A stretch of 64,000 nt of DNA. Source: Syngnathus acus. Its lineage: Eukaryota; Chordata; Actinopteri; Syngnathiformes; Syngnathidae. Below, one piece after another: positions 10,518 to 22,000 of the stretch. The stretch spans positions 14,201,604 to 14,265,603 of the forward strand of contig NC_051105.1 in NCBI RefSeq assembly GCF_901709675.1, in the 5' to 3' direction. How positions within the stretch are numbered: the first letter of the stretch is position 1; each line of letters opens with the position of its first letter. The translations under genes and the position numbers were made by a program. The notes beneath the pieces were generated by a model that had not been told where the DNA came from, made no database searches, and saw only the letters and a list, made by a program, of their open reading frames with translations.

Positions 10518-10640
10518 CGGCCCGCAAGTCAAAAAGTTTGCCCACCCCTGGCCTAAAGAGTTACAATTTGACTTTTCGACCTTTTCAATGTTGTAATAAC
10601 ATTACGTTTTCAGATATAGGGATATATATATATATATATA

Positions 10641-12223
10641 CCGTGTTTTTCGATGCATAATGCGCAAAATGTAACTAATTTATTGTCCTAAAATCTGGGG
10701 TGCGCATTATGCATGGGTATAACAATTTTTGAAGAAAATCTCCCTCGAAATAAAACTTGAAATCACACCTTTCTTCTTGTTTGTTGTCGATCGCGCATCG
10801 CATTCAGCCATCCTGCCCAACACACTTAGTCAGTAAAATTCATAATTGACGACACATCGTTTGATGCGATGGTGCAATCCATGATGGTGTGTTATTGTCA
10901 AATATTGTTTGTTTTTTAATCTCCATCGCAGACCGGATATCATACGGAGGCCGCCATGACAGTATGCGCAGAACGGATGCGCAAGACACGTCAGCTATAT
11001 AAAGAGCGAGAGTTCCGTTCTCTACCTATTAGTTTCAATTCACAGTTTAATTAGCAGTTTCAATCAGCAAATAACAAAATGCGTATTACAGGTTGTTAGA
11101 AAAATGTATATATATGTTATCATGCGTTCTCTAATCAATGCTTTACCGCAATATTACTGCAATATATGCTTGCTGTTTGGCCTTGCTGTTTTTATGATGT
11201 ACCACAGAAGAGAAAAGGTACGGCTGGGCCAGGAGAGAGGTTACAGCTGGGTCAGACAGGACGCAGCTGACAACTCAGCAAAAAGAAGACATCTACCGAG
11301 ACAGTTTCTTCTTAACAAAGACCACTTTGTTAGACAACATGCCTCATTGCTGTCTTGCACCTCAGATGAACCTACAAGTGACCATCAAAGTCTGGGTTTT
11401 CCAAACTATCTTGATCGTAAGATTATGTTGGTGCGTATCCAGTAATAAATAACCTAGCTTGTCTCATCCTACACAAGGTCGTAAAACATCCCTTGCTATG
11501 TTTTGACTAGAGATCAAGGGCTTTCTCTTCTCAACTCAAACTCCTTTTCCTCATATGTTCTTATTAGTATGTAACACCTGGTGATTTTTTGCTTACGAGG
11601 CAAAGCCCACGTGCTTCCCCCTTCCTTTAGGGGCTTTTGTCTCATAATTGTGGGTAGGGCAAATCCAAATAAAAAGAGCGGGAGTGTACACAGATATTTA
11701 GTGTAGTGAGATTGTTGTAAGCTATCTGTACTGCACTCCTCGCGAGAAAAGACTTAATATTCTGTCTCACTTGTGGTTTGTTTGCTGTTGCTCTTCTCTT
11801 AATAGTTGTTCAGTCAGCGAATTAAACCTGACACAGGTAATATTTTATTTCACGACACTTTGCCTTGTTCCTTTCTTCTCTGCTGTTCACTTCAAACACG
11901 CTCCATACGAACACAATGCTCTCGTATCAGACGCTTGCTCGATCACCTGCTCGTTTGCTGTCACAATGTACCCTACACAAATCCGAAACATTTCTTCGCT
12001 ATCGAGTTTGCTAGCGCATGCGCAGTCATACTGACCGGCAGAATAACATCCGGTTGTTCCCAAAGATGATCTTTTTTCTGAAATAATTTTACGTTTACAG
12101 ACTTAAGTAAGAGTCAAAATTTGGGTGCGTATTATACATGGGTACAAGCTTTTTTCCAGCATTGACATGCCATTTTAGGGTGCGTATTATGCAAGGGGGC
12201 GCATTTTGCATGGAAAAACACGG
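10641..12223. mobile_element. TA-flanked element with TATAATGCGC-type ends, copy 1
   Basis: Inverted ends CCGTGTTTTTCGATGCATAA and ...TGCATGGAAAAACACGG lie between TA dinucleotides. ATTATGCATGGGTA-type subterminal repeats sit near both ends. Two more copies lie at 47420-48440 and 59374-60777. No transposase frame. A TA duplication fits Tc1/mariner or a related superfamily, but the family is not identified. A solo LTR sits inside at 11094-11833. Confidence 0.82.
11094..11833. repeat. Solo LTR (endogenous retrovirus/LTR element)
   Basis: 740 bp starting TGTTAG and ending CTGACA, with a perfect 5-bp duplication CAGGT (11089-11093 and 11834-11838). The homologous element at 47420-48440 has the uninterrupted site (GTATTACAGGTAATATT, CAGGT at 47869). 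An AATAAAAAG motif near 11670 could be a TATA-like or polyadenylation signal. No gag or pol beside it, so it is a solo LTR left by recombination. Family not determined. Confidence 0.88.
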
Positions 12224-12233
12224 TACACATATA

Positions 12234-13812
12234 CAGGAATGTCTCAGAAAATTAGAATATTGTGATAAAGTTCTTTATTTTCTGTAATGCAATTAAAAAA
12301 AACAAAAATGTCACACATTCTAGATTCATTACAAATCAACTAAAATATTGCAAGCCTTTTATTATTTTAATATTGCTGATTATGGCATACAGCTTAAGAA
12401 AACTCAAATATCCTATCTCAAAATATTAGAATATTTCCTCAGACCAAGTATAAAAAAGATTTAAAACAGCAAAACAAAATCAAACATTTGAAAATGTCCA
12501 TTAATGCACTCAGTACTTGGTTGGGAATCCTTTTGCAACCAATGTGGCGTGGCATGGAGGCAATCAGCCTGTGGCATTGCTGAGGTGTTATGGATGCCCA
12601 GGATGCTTCAATAGCGGCCTTTAGCTCATTTGCATTGTTGGGTCTGGTGTCTTTCAGCTTCTTCTTCACAATACCCCACAAATTCTCTAATGGGGTTCAG
12701 GTCAGGGGAATTGGCAGGCCGATCGAGGACAGTAATGCCATGGTCAGTACACCATTTACTGGTGGTTTTGGCACTGTGGGCAGGTGCCAGATCATGCTGG
12801 AAAATGAAATCATCATCTCCATAGAGCTTTTCAGCAGACGGAAGCATGTAGTGCTCTAAAATCTGCATTTACTCTGGACTTGATGAAACACAGTGGACCA
12901 ACACCAGCAGCTGACATGGCTCCCCAAACCATCGCCGACTGTGGGAACTTCACACTGGATTTCAAGTAACTTGGATTTTGCTCCTCTTCAGCCATTCTCC
13001 AGACTCTGGCGCCTTGACTTCCAGATGAAATACAAAACTTGCTTTCGTCTGAAAACAGGACTTTGGACCACTCTGCAACTGTCCAGTGCTTCTTTTCCAC
13101 AGCCCAAGTCAGACGCTTCTTCCGTTGTCTTGAGTTCAGAAGTGGCTTGACCATGGGAATACGGCTATTGTAGCCCATTTCCCGGACACGTCTGTGAACA
13201 GTGGCTTTTGATACTTGGACTCCAGCTTCAGTCCACTGTCTTTGAAGCACCCCCAAATTCTGGAAGTGACTCTTCTTCACAACGCTGTTAAGGCTGCGGT
13301 CATCTCTCTTGGTTGTGCAGGGCTTCCTGCTACATTTACCCCTTCCAACAGACTTTTTGTGGATGTGCTTTGAAACGGCATGCTGAACATCTTGCTCTTT
13401 GAGAAATTTCTTTTTGTGTCTTACTCTCCTGATGGAGGGTGTCAATGATGGTCCTCTGGACAGCAGTCAGATCAGCAGTCTTCCCCATACTTGTGATTTA
13501 GTTTACTGAACCAAGCTGAGTGTTTTTCAAGGCTCAGGAAACCCTTGCAGGTGTTTCGAGTTAATTAGACCATTCAAGTGATTAGTTGAATACCCTACTC
13601 GCATACTTTTTCATGATATTCTAATATTTTGAGATAAGATATTTGAGTTTTCTTAAGCTGTATGCCATAATCAGCAATATTAAAATAATAAAAGGCTTGC
13701 AATATTTCAGTTGATTTGTAATGAATCCAGAATGTATGCCATTTTGGGTTTTTTAATTGCATTACAAAAAATAAAGAACTTTATCACAATATTCAACATT
13801 TCTGAGACAGTC

Positions 13813-13815
<3 letters not shown>
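12234..13815 (-). mobile_element. Tc1-like transposon (GTCTCAGAAAATTAGAAT family), copy 1
   Basis: Inverted ends CAGGAATGTCTCAGAAAATT and ...TTTCTGAGACAGTCCTG are flanked by TA (12232-12233 and 13816-13817). Each has a matching inner copy of the AATATTTTGAGATA motif, so the ends extend about 200 bp. A decayed transposase lies between them. A second copy at 41984-47107 carries later insertions. Confidence 0.93.
12510..13488 (-). pseudogene. Tc1-like transposase, frameshifted
   Basis: From ATG 13488 (GKTADLTAV) the frame breaks after about 20 residues and continues in another frame (13445-12831: HTH region [27 protein letters not shown], then LFSDESKFC with the first catalytic Asp). A further shift leads to 12868-12626 with [12 protein letters not shown] (second Asp) and SPDLNPI. 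The third catalytic acidic residue, normally in PIENLW, reads PIREF after the shift. Compared with copy 2, 14 bp are deleted near 12860. It belongs to the DDE-type cut-and-paste transposases; non-functional. Confidence 0.9.
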
Positions 13816-13851
<36 letters not shown>

Positions 13852-13875
13852 CATACACACACACACACACACACG
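13816..13875. repeat. (TA)n/(CA)n microsatellite
   Basis: About 30 bp of TA repeats at the Tc1 target site followed by CA repeats. Confidence 0.9.
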
Positions 13876-14068
13876 TATACGTATATATGCCGTCGCAGCG
13901 GGCGGAGGAATGCTCGCGAGTCGCCGAGGCTAACGTTGCCCGCTCCCCCCATATATAAAAAAAATAATTTTCTCAACGGATTTACATGATTCACGAAAAT
14001 ACTTTCGACGGAAAAAAACACGGAAATCCGCGGATCCGTGGAAAATTCTCATCCCTGCTACCTAGAGT
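13876..14068 (-). mobile_element. hAT-like terminal fragment (CAGGGATGAGAATTTT ends)
   Basis: Read from 14068 leftward it begins GCAGGGATGAGAATTTTCC and GGATTTCCGTG, then a conserved GACTCGCGAGCATTC block. Homologous ends occur at 50417 and 61682. From 14069 to 14638 I see no gene: AT-rich DNA with an imperfect duplicated segment (14148-14180 and 14487-14515) and a GAAGAAGAC-rich tract at 14585-14635. Confidence 0.65.
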
Positions 14069-14646
14069 TATGGTCATAAAACAATACTTATTTTAATTGT
14101 CCATATAGAGGGAAATGGGAAAAGAAGAAAAGATGGATAGGTCTGATGCTAAATGCTGAACATTTTGAGTGGTTGAAAGTGAAAAAAAATCTTCATAAAG
14201 TACTTAGTTATCACACTTAGAAAGCAGCGTCGTCTTTTGGACAAAATCATACTGTGTCCCGTATTTTCAGAAAAAAAACGTTATTGTCCTAAAAAATCAG
14301 GCATGTAAAACATATTTTGTTATGGCTTATTGACTCATTCAAACTTCTAATTACGTCACATGAAGAATTGTGATTTTAACTTTCAAAAATGAACGTATAC
14401 AGTTATTTTTACTATTACTATACTACTATAGAGGGCATCCCCCCAAAAAATAAAAATAAATTACATATGTATGGATAAGTCTGGAGCCACTGAACATTTT
14501 GAGTGGTTCAAAGTGACCCAGGGGGATAAAATAGGAATCGTGTTGCCATTTACAACAGAAACACATTCTGCTCACGCGCGGCGCAGAAGAAGACGAAGAC
14601 GAAGAAGAAAACGAAGAAGACGAAGAAAAAGATGCAGTCAGAGCAG

Positions 14647-14760
14647 CAGTGATGTGCATTCCAGTTCTTTTAGGTGAACTGAATCCTTAGAATCTGTTCA
14701 CTCAAAAGAGTCGTTCAAACGAATCGTTCAATGAATCCCCCCCCACCCCCACACACATCC

Positions 14761-14805
<45 letters not shown>

Positions 14806-14846
14806 CATCCAGTGGAAACAACCCATACACATCAAACAATACAACT

Positions 14847-14880
<34 letters not shown>

Positions 14881-15913
14881 ATATTATTATATATAATAAT
14901 AATTGGCTCGTTAGCGAACTGGAAAGTCAGGATTCGTTCCCGCACTGATCCGTTCTCGCGATGAACTGGAAATGCGAATCACTCACTCACTGATTCGTTC
15001 ACTCAGAGATTCGTTCGTTGGTGAACGGGAAATGCAATTCACGACTCGTTCGTGAACGGGAAGTTACGTGACTGACTCATTAAGTCCCTCCTCCGTCTCA
15101 CGCTCGCTGGCGCTGCTGATTGGTCTTCACGAGTGAGTGACAGACAGCATTGCTGCTATGCCATTGCCAGCCGACACAGGTTATGCCAACATTGATGTTT
15201 TAATTTTGTATTTGTTGGTTTGTAGTTGATGGTGTTATCATACCGAATGTGTTTGTGTTTGAATAAAAGGTTGAAAAAAAACCCCCGTTATGCCGACATT
15301 TGTTATTTTGGGGGACACCAACTCATAAAACAACGTAAAACACATATACATATTGCCATATAAAGCAGTTAACCAAATGTCTGATTTTTATGTTTTGATT
15401 GGCGAATATAAAAACAAGGAATAAAACACCAGACAAGTTATAACATAAATGTTTATTAAAATAAAATAACAATAATAATAATAGTAATAATAATAATAAT
15501 AATAATAAAAGTACATCTCAAACCAGCAATCTAATGTGAAACTGCAGTCGATATATTGGATAACATTTCGGCATATATATGCATACACGTTATTTAAAAC
15601 CTACTATAAGTAAATCGTAAATCTACATTCTGGCTTACATAGTTCACGCCAGGAGACGCAACATACTCACTGACTGATCCGTTGATGCACAGGAAGGCAG
15701 TTCACTCATTGACTCGTTCGCGAACGGGAAAGCCAGGATTCGGTCCCTCACTGATCCGTTCTCGCGGTGAACTGGCACCAGCTTCAATGGGCATTATCGA
15801 CACCTACTGGTTGAAGTTATATGAACGGAAAAAAAGAACAAATCACTTTCACTCTCGTTCACTGAAAATATTCGTTGTTTTTGAACGAATCGTTCACTCA
15901 CGAGCCAACACTA
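14647..15913. mobile_element. hAT-like element in the rab3gap1 5' leader/promoter
   Basis: The left end is CAGTGATGTGCATTCCAGTT and the right end ...CTCACGAGCCAACACTA. The flanking 8-mers CAGAGCAG (14639-14646) and CAAAGCAG (15914-15921) differ at one base. Many GAACGAATCGTTCACTCA-type subterminal repeats occur in both orientations at both ends, a hAT hallmark. No transposase frame. It contains a T40 and a C33 run. It ends 51 bp before the rab3gap1 ATG. Confidence 0.78.
14762..14880. repeat. Poly-T (40) and poly-C (33) runs
   Basis: T at 14762-14801 and C at 14848-14880, 46 bp apart and inside the hAT-like element. Such long homopolymers may be length-unreliable in assemblies. Confidence 0.9.
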
Positions 15914-15964
15914 CAAAGCAGGCGGAACAGGCGGACCTACCTCGAGCAGTTTGATAACGTCGAC
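15914..15964 (+). promoter_or_regulatory. rab3gap1: Short preserved 5' leader of rab3gap1
   Basis: 51 bp between the hAT end and the start codon, GC-richer than the surroundings. No TATA box or initiator can be assigned. The promoter is either here, inside the hAT, or left of it (before 14639). Confidence 0.4.
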
Positions 15965-16000
15965 ATGGCAGCTGTCACCGATGTGAGTGAAAATACGAAG
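15965..16000 (+). CDS. rab3gap1: rab3gap1 exon 1 (start codon)
   Basis: 36 nt, [12 protein letters not shown], then donor GTAAAAG; phase 0. The start is chosen because MAA-plus-acidic residues precede the conserved SEVFEITDF of exon 2, as in vertebrate orthologues. Confidence 0.9.
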
Positions 16001-19000
16001 GTAAAAGTCATAAAAAATGTAACGTAAAGGTTTATCGCTTGATTCAACAACGGGTCATCTGTGTTTGAAGCCATTTTTGTTTATTTCAGTCCGAATCAGA
16101 GGTCTTCGAGATCACGGATTTCACCACTGCGTCTGAGTGGGAAAGGTATTATATACTGCCTTGTACGTTTACTTGAAACAGACAGATTCAGAATGATTAC
16201 ATGTCGTGTAATTACTAACAGACATTACATTTGATCTTTCGGGAGTTCTTAGTGTCACTAATCATGATATCTGTTGGTGTTTTTCCCTTGGGTGTTTTTC
16301 TATAATTTATCTTTTTTTTTTGTTATGAACCTATTCCCAGCCAGTTGCATAGTAATATGTTGCGATGTGACAACAAAATTAGAATTATTTTTATTCCCTG
16401 CCAGACCAATGTCACTGGAATAAATGATCAATAAAACAGTGTTTCAGTTTTGTCGATATATTAAGAAAAATGGACGTTATTAAGTGTTAATGCTTCCACA
16501 AGCAGACAAAAATGAAAGTGAGGGACTATAGACTCCTTCGAAGTTTGTAAACGACGTGATGTAATTTAACGGACGTGGCTTCGCTGGAGGCAAAAACATC
16601 CAGCACACTCGCTTGAAAACGCCGTTTTGGTATACAACAGTGTTAACGAGTGATTAGACGCATAAAAGCGATCATTTGCGTGAATATGTGAGTAAACTCA
16701 CTCTCCACGCCTGTAAATTTTGCTTTAATAAGTTGACTGACTGATGTCAAGATCTTTATCTTCGGCCTCACTCACGGTATGGGCAATTTAGCAAAACAAT
16801 TCAGCTTACAAAAAGCCTCTCTGAACGCATTGCGTAAGTTGGTGACTGGTGAAAAGAAATGGACATGACAAGACACATCAGCTGCAGAGAGGCTGCTCGT
16901 GTCTATTAAATCAGCCAAGGAAAGGCTAATCTTTGTGATATGTTAAAGTGGTCCTACAGTGGGGCAAAAAAGTATTTAGTCAGCCACCAATTGTGCAAGT
17001 TCTCCCACTTACAAGATGAGATATTCCTGTAATTTTCATCATAGGTACACTTCAACTCTGAGACAAAATATTTAAAAAATCCGGAAAATCACATTGTATG
17101 ATTTTTAAGGAATTTATTTGCAAATTAGGGTGAAAAACAAGGTTTTCACACACATTTGCTGGCATTTTGGCCTATTCCTTCATGCAGATCTCCTCGAGCG
17201 CAGTGATGTTTTGGGGCTGTCGCTGGGCCACAATGGCCAAGACCAAAGAGCTGTCAAAGGACACCAGAAAAAGAATTGTAGACTTACACCAGCCAGGGAA
17301 GACTAAATCTGCAATAGGCAAGCAGCTTAGTGCGAAGAAATCAAGTGTGGGGGCAATTACCGTATTTTTCGGATTAAAAATCGCTCCGGAGTACAAGTCG
17401 CATCAGCCATAAAATGCACAATAAAGGGGAAAAATAAATACCGTAATTTTCGGACTATAAGTCGCGGTTTTTTTTTCATAGTTTGGGTGGGGGGGCGACT
17501 TATACTCAGGAGCGACTTATATACATATATATGGTTTTTTTTCACTTTTTTGGGCATTTTATGGCTGGTGCGACTTATACTCCGGTGCGACTTATAGTCC
17601 GAAAATTACGGTATATGTCGCACCGGAGTTTGAGTCACAATTTGGGGGAAATCTATTTGACAAAATCCAACACCTAGTACAGACATGAGCTAAACGATAC
17701 GATGAGGCTAAACGATACGATGAGGCTAAACGATACGATGAGGCTAAACGATACGGTATACTAATGTGACATAAACACAAACGAGGAGCTGAGAACGGGC
17801 CTGACGTAACATTAACAGTTATTCAAATAACTATAACATAAATAATACGTTTATCAAACCATCTATGTCACTCCAAATCATTGAATCCGTCGATCGAATT
17901 CTTCGTACTTTATGTAAAAAACGGCGCATGTGCGGCACGCCGCTGACGTCGGACTCGTCGTCAGTTGCAGTTCAAATTTTTCCACAGGCCCATACAACAA
18001 TATATAAACTATATATCAAATAACAATAATATAAACAACAATTTTATTGAACCATCTGTGTCACTCCAAATCATTAAATCCATCGGAATCTTTGTCTTGT
18101 GTCACTTAAAAAAAAAAAAAAAAAAACCCCACAGCTGTTGACTCCGGAACTACGTGCGCCGCTGACGTCAGACTAGATATATCAAATAAATGTAATATGA
18201 ACAACAATTTTAACGAACCATCCGTGTCACTCCAAATCATTAAATCCATCGGAATCTTCATCCGCTGTGTCACTTAAAAGAAACAAAAAAAACAACAGCT
18301 GTTGACTTCGGAACTACGTGCGCCGCTGTCGTCAGCCTCGTCGTCAGCCTCGTCGTCAGCCTCGTCGTCAGTTGCGGCTCCAATTATTCCACAGATCTAC
18401 GTATATAACTATATTGTAGCGTTACCAAAGTACCAGGCAAGACGTGGGTTTGGTAACCGGCTCTTTATTTCACAAAACAAGAGCTCAACATATGAGCCAA
18501 CACAGTGCTATGAGCAGCACCCTGGATCGCTCCCCCCCTGCTGCCTTCACGGCCTTGCTAGACAATCGGAAACTACTGAAGTCTAACAACATAGACGTTG
18601 CTACTCTAAATAAACTTAAATACCGTATTTTCCGCCCTAAAAGGCGCACCTAAAAACCTAAAATTTTCTCAAAAGCCGACAGTGCGCCTTATAGGCCAGT
18701 GCGCCTTATATATGGATCAACTGATGAATTTGTTGATCCATACTGGTTGTACACAGTGCTCTGCCAAAATGTTTCAGTACGTTTTAGTACGACTAGTAAA
18801 TTACAAGGTCGCATCGCTTCCCAGCATTACGGCAACTGTAGTCAGGGGGCGTCACCGAATAGCTGTTGTACCCGCGAGGCTATTTCATGTCAAAATAGGC
18901 TGCTCTGTTAATGTTTCGAGTAAATCTACGGATCGATATGGAAGGGAAACATAGGTAAGTAGTACCAATGCGTTAGATCGAACTTTAGTCAGTTCCGATC

Positions 19001-22000
19001 ATTTTATAGGAGATCGTTTGAGAAACGCGATTGTTTACACTTTGCTGAGGCTCATGGGAGATTGCGAGCTGAGGCTCGTGAGACTTTGCGGATGGCTAAT
19101 GCTATTGCGATAGCTGCTATACGTACCAGGCTATTTCATGTCAAAATAGGCTGCTCTGTTAATGTTTCGAGTAAATCTACGGATCGATATGGAAGGGAAA
19201 CATAGGTAAGTAGTACCAATGCGTTAGATCGAACTTTAGTCAGTTCTGATCATTTTATAGGAGATCGTTTGAGAAACGCGATTGTTTACAGAGGGCTCGT
19301 TGGTTATTGGCTAGTGGATGCATACCGCAACCCTAGTCAACCTCAGTTTGATGCAGTATAGCTTCTATTTTATGCGCCTTATAATCCGGTGCGCCTTATA
19401 TATGGACAAAGTTTTAAAATGGGCCGTTCATTGAAGGTGCGCCTTATAACCCGGTGCGCCTTTTAGGGCGGAAAATACGGTAACTATAACATAAATAAAA
19501 AGTTTATCGAACCATCTGTGTCATTCCAAATCATAAAATCTCCTGACTCCGGAAGTCAGTGAATGGAACTCATTGTCAGTGAGGCTCCAATTATTCCACG
19601 GCCACAGTGCGCCCTCATGCAGTTTAAAGTGAAAACATGTGAAGTGATCAACTATATTAGTAAGTCAGTAATGTGTTAATGATCAAGTAAAAATTTGTGA
19701 ATAATTACACATATCAGTCACTCCTGAGTATAAGTATCCCCCCCCTCACCCAAACGATGAAAAAAACCGCGACTTATAGTCCAAAAAATACAGTATTAGA
19801 AAATGGAAGACATACAAGACAATAATCTCCCTCGATCTGGGGCTCCACCCAAGATCTCACCCTGTAGGGTCAAAATGATCACAAGAACGGTACACAAAAA
19901 TCCCAGAAACACACGGGGAAGACTTAGTGAATGACCTGCAGAGAGCTGGGACCAAAGTAACAAAGACTACCATCAGTAACCACGGGGACGACCCAGGACG
20001 CGCTGGAGAGACTATGTCTCTCCGCTGGCCTGGGAACGCCTTGGGATCCCCCGGGATGAGCTGGATGAAGTGGCTGGGGAGAGGGAAGTCTGGGAGTCCC
20101 CCCTAAAGCTGCTGCCACCGCGACCCGACCCCGGATAAGTGGAAGAAGATGGATGGATGGCTAATTTCCGTTTTATTGCATGAAATAAGTATCTGATACA
20201 TCAGAAAAACAGAACTTAATATTTAGTGCAGAAACCTTTGTTTGCAATTACAGAGATCAGACGTTTCCTGTAGTTCTTGACCAGGTTTGCACACACTGCA
20301 GCAGGGATTTTGGCCCACTCCTCCATACAGATCTCCTCCAGAGCCTTCAGGTTTCGGGGCTGTTGCTGGGCCACACAGACTTTAAGCTCCCTCTAAAGAT
20401 TCTCTATTGGATTCAGGTCTGGCGAGGCCACTCCAAGACCTTGAGATGTTTCCGACGGAGCCACTCCTTAGTTGCCCTAGCTATGTTTTTTGGGTCGTTG
20501 TCATGCTGGAAGACCCAGCCGCGACCCATCTTCGATCCTCTTACGGAGGGAAGGAGGTTGTTGGCCAAGATCTCACGATACATGGCCCCATCCATCCTTC
20601 CCTGAATATGGTGCAGTCGTCCTTTTCCCTTTGCAGAAAAGCATCCCCAAAGAATGTTTCCAATGCCATGCTTCACAGTTGGGATGGTGTTCTTGGAGTT
20701 GTACTCATCATTCTTCTTCCTCCAAACACGACGAGTGGAGTTTAAACCAAAAAGTTATATTTTTGTCTCAACAGACCACATGACTTTCTCCCATTCCTCC
20801 TCTGGACCATCCATATGGTCATTTGCAAACTTCAGATGAGCCTTGACATGCGTTGGCTTGAGCAAGGGCACCTTGCGTGCACTGCAGGATTTTAATTCTT
20901 GACGACATAGTGTGTTACTGATGGTTTTCTTTGAGACTGTGGTCCCAGCTCTATTTAGGTCATTGACCAGGTCCTGTCGTGTAGTTCTGGGCTCATTCCT
21001 CACGTTCCTCATGATCATTGATACCCCACAATGTGAGATCTTGCATGGCACCCCAGACGGAGGGAAATTGACCGTTGTCTTGAATTTCTCCCATTTTCTA
21101 ATAATTGCACCAATAGTAGTTGCCTTCTCACCAAGCTGCTTGCCTATTGTCCTGTAGCCCATCCCAGCCTTGTGCAGGTCTACAATTTCATCCCTGATCT
21201 CCTTACACAGCTCTCTAGTCTTGGCCATTATGGAGAGCAGGGGTCACCAACTCCGGTCCTCAAGGGCGCCAATCCAGCCTGTTTTAGGTGCAGCCCTGAA
21301 ACAACACACCTGATTCAAATGATCAGCTCATCAGCAAGCTCTATTAAGGCTGATAGCGATCCTGATTATTTGAATCAGGTGTGTTGCAGGGGGGATACAT
21401 CTAAAACAGGCTGGATTGGCGCCCTTGAGGACCGGAGTTGGTGACCCCTGATGGAGAGGCTAGAGCAGTGGTTCCCAAAGTGGGCGGTACCGCCCCCCTG
21501 GGGGCGGTGGAAAGATCTGGGGGGGCGGTGAGGAAGAAAGGGGCGGTAGGGGGGCGGCAGTCGATTTGTACACAACACGCCGCTCTGGCCCAGTCAGATC
21601 CGACAGCATAGACTACAAAAGCAAAAGCTCAGGTTTGTAATTTCAAGCTTGTAATGTTCAGAATTTTATCTTATAATAAAAACCGCATTCTGGCGGTCAA
21701 CATCATCTTGAGTTCAAGTCAACATGAAATTGGGGACTCGCCAGAACGCGCCGTGTTGTGTTGTGTTGAGCTGGTTAGGGCAGTGGTCCCCAACCACCGG
21801 GCCGTGGACCGGTACCGGTCCGTGGGTCACTTGGTACCGGGCCGCCAAGCCACACAGAATTTTTTTTTTTATCGACGATCAATTAATTCAGGTCAAGACA
21901 CTCGTCCCGGTCACGTGACATGTTTCCCCAGTCGAGCCCGCAAAGCTAATATGTGGCGACAGGCTAACTAACCAGGCAGTGAAGCATTCAAAACTGCTTC

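Larger units (their letters stand above)
6554..10550. mobile_element. GTF2IRD2-like hAT remnant split by gypsy and a LINE
   Basis: 6554-7241 and 10518-10550 are homologous, in reverse, to 51127-51870. Together they form one hAT end closing with TTTGCCCACCCCTG at 10550. The LINE at 7242-10517 sits at a point that is continuous in the 51-kb copy. The gypsy element interrupts the other side at 6553/6554. The remaining end lies left of the window. Confidence 0.8.
17360..19793. mobile_element. Pogo-like TA-flanked element (GACTTATAGTCC ends) with nested copies
   Basis: Inserted at TA in transposon A. The left end is CCGTATTTTTCGGATTAAAA and the right end ...GACTTATAGTCCAAAAAATACAG. Removing it restores the Tc1 frame. 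The body has repeated blocks AACCATCTGTGTCACTCCAA (about 17855, 18045, 18215, 19505), shared with the 36583-38027 element. It contains two further TA-flanked elements (17441-17611 and 18623-19480). Confidence 0.82.
17233..19978 (+). pseudogene. Transposase of Tc1 element A, split
   Basis: The N-terminus is read from ATG 17233 ([18 protein letters not shown], the first DNA-binding helix-turn-helix) to 17359. It resumes at 19796 with KWKTYKTI-like, [15 protein letters not shown]-like and [15 protein letters not shown]-like segments, ending abruptly at 19978 where a Rex3 tail begins. The DDE catalytic domain is lost. Confidence 0.88.

Noticed and set aside
11104-11445. 113-residue open frame at 11104
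   Set aside because: It lies wholly in a solo LTR bounded by CAGGT duplications and resembles no protein I recognise.
13445-13500. Intact Tc1 transposase
   Set aside because: The start region and the DDE domain are in different frames in all four Tc1 transposase copies seen in the window.
17689-17757. CRISPR-like array
   Set aside because: The 18-bp units are directly adjacent with no spacers, in a vertebrate intron.
17592-17780. YRLASS-repeat protein
   Set aside because: Product of an 18-bp tandem repeat in non-coding MITE DNA.
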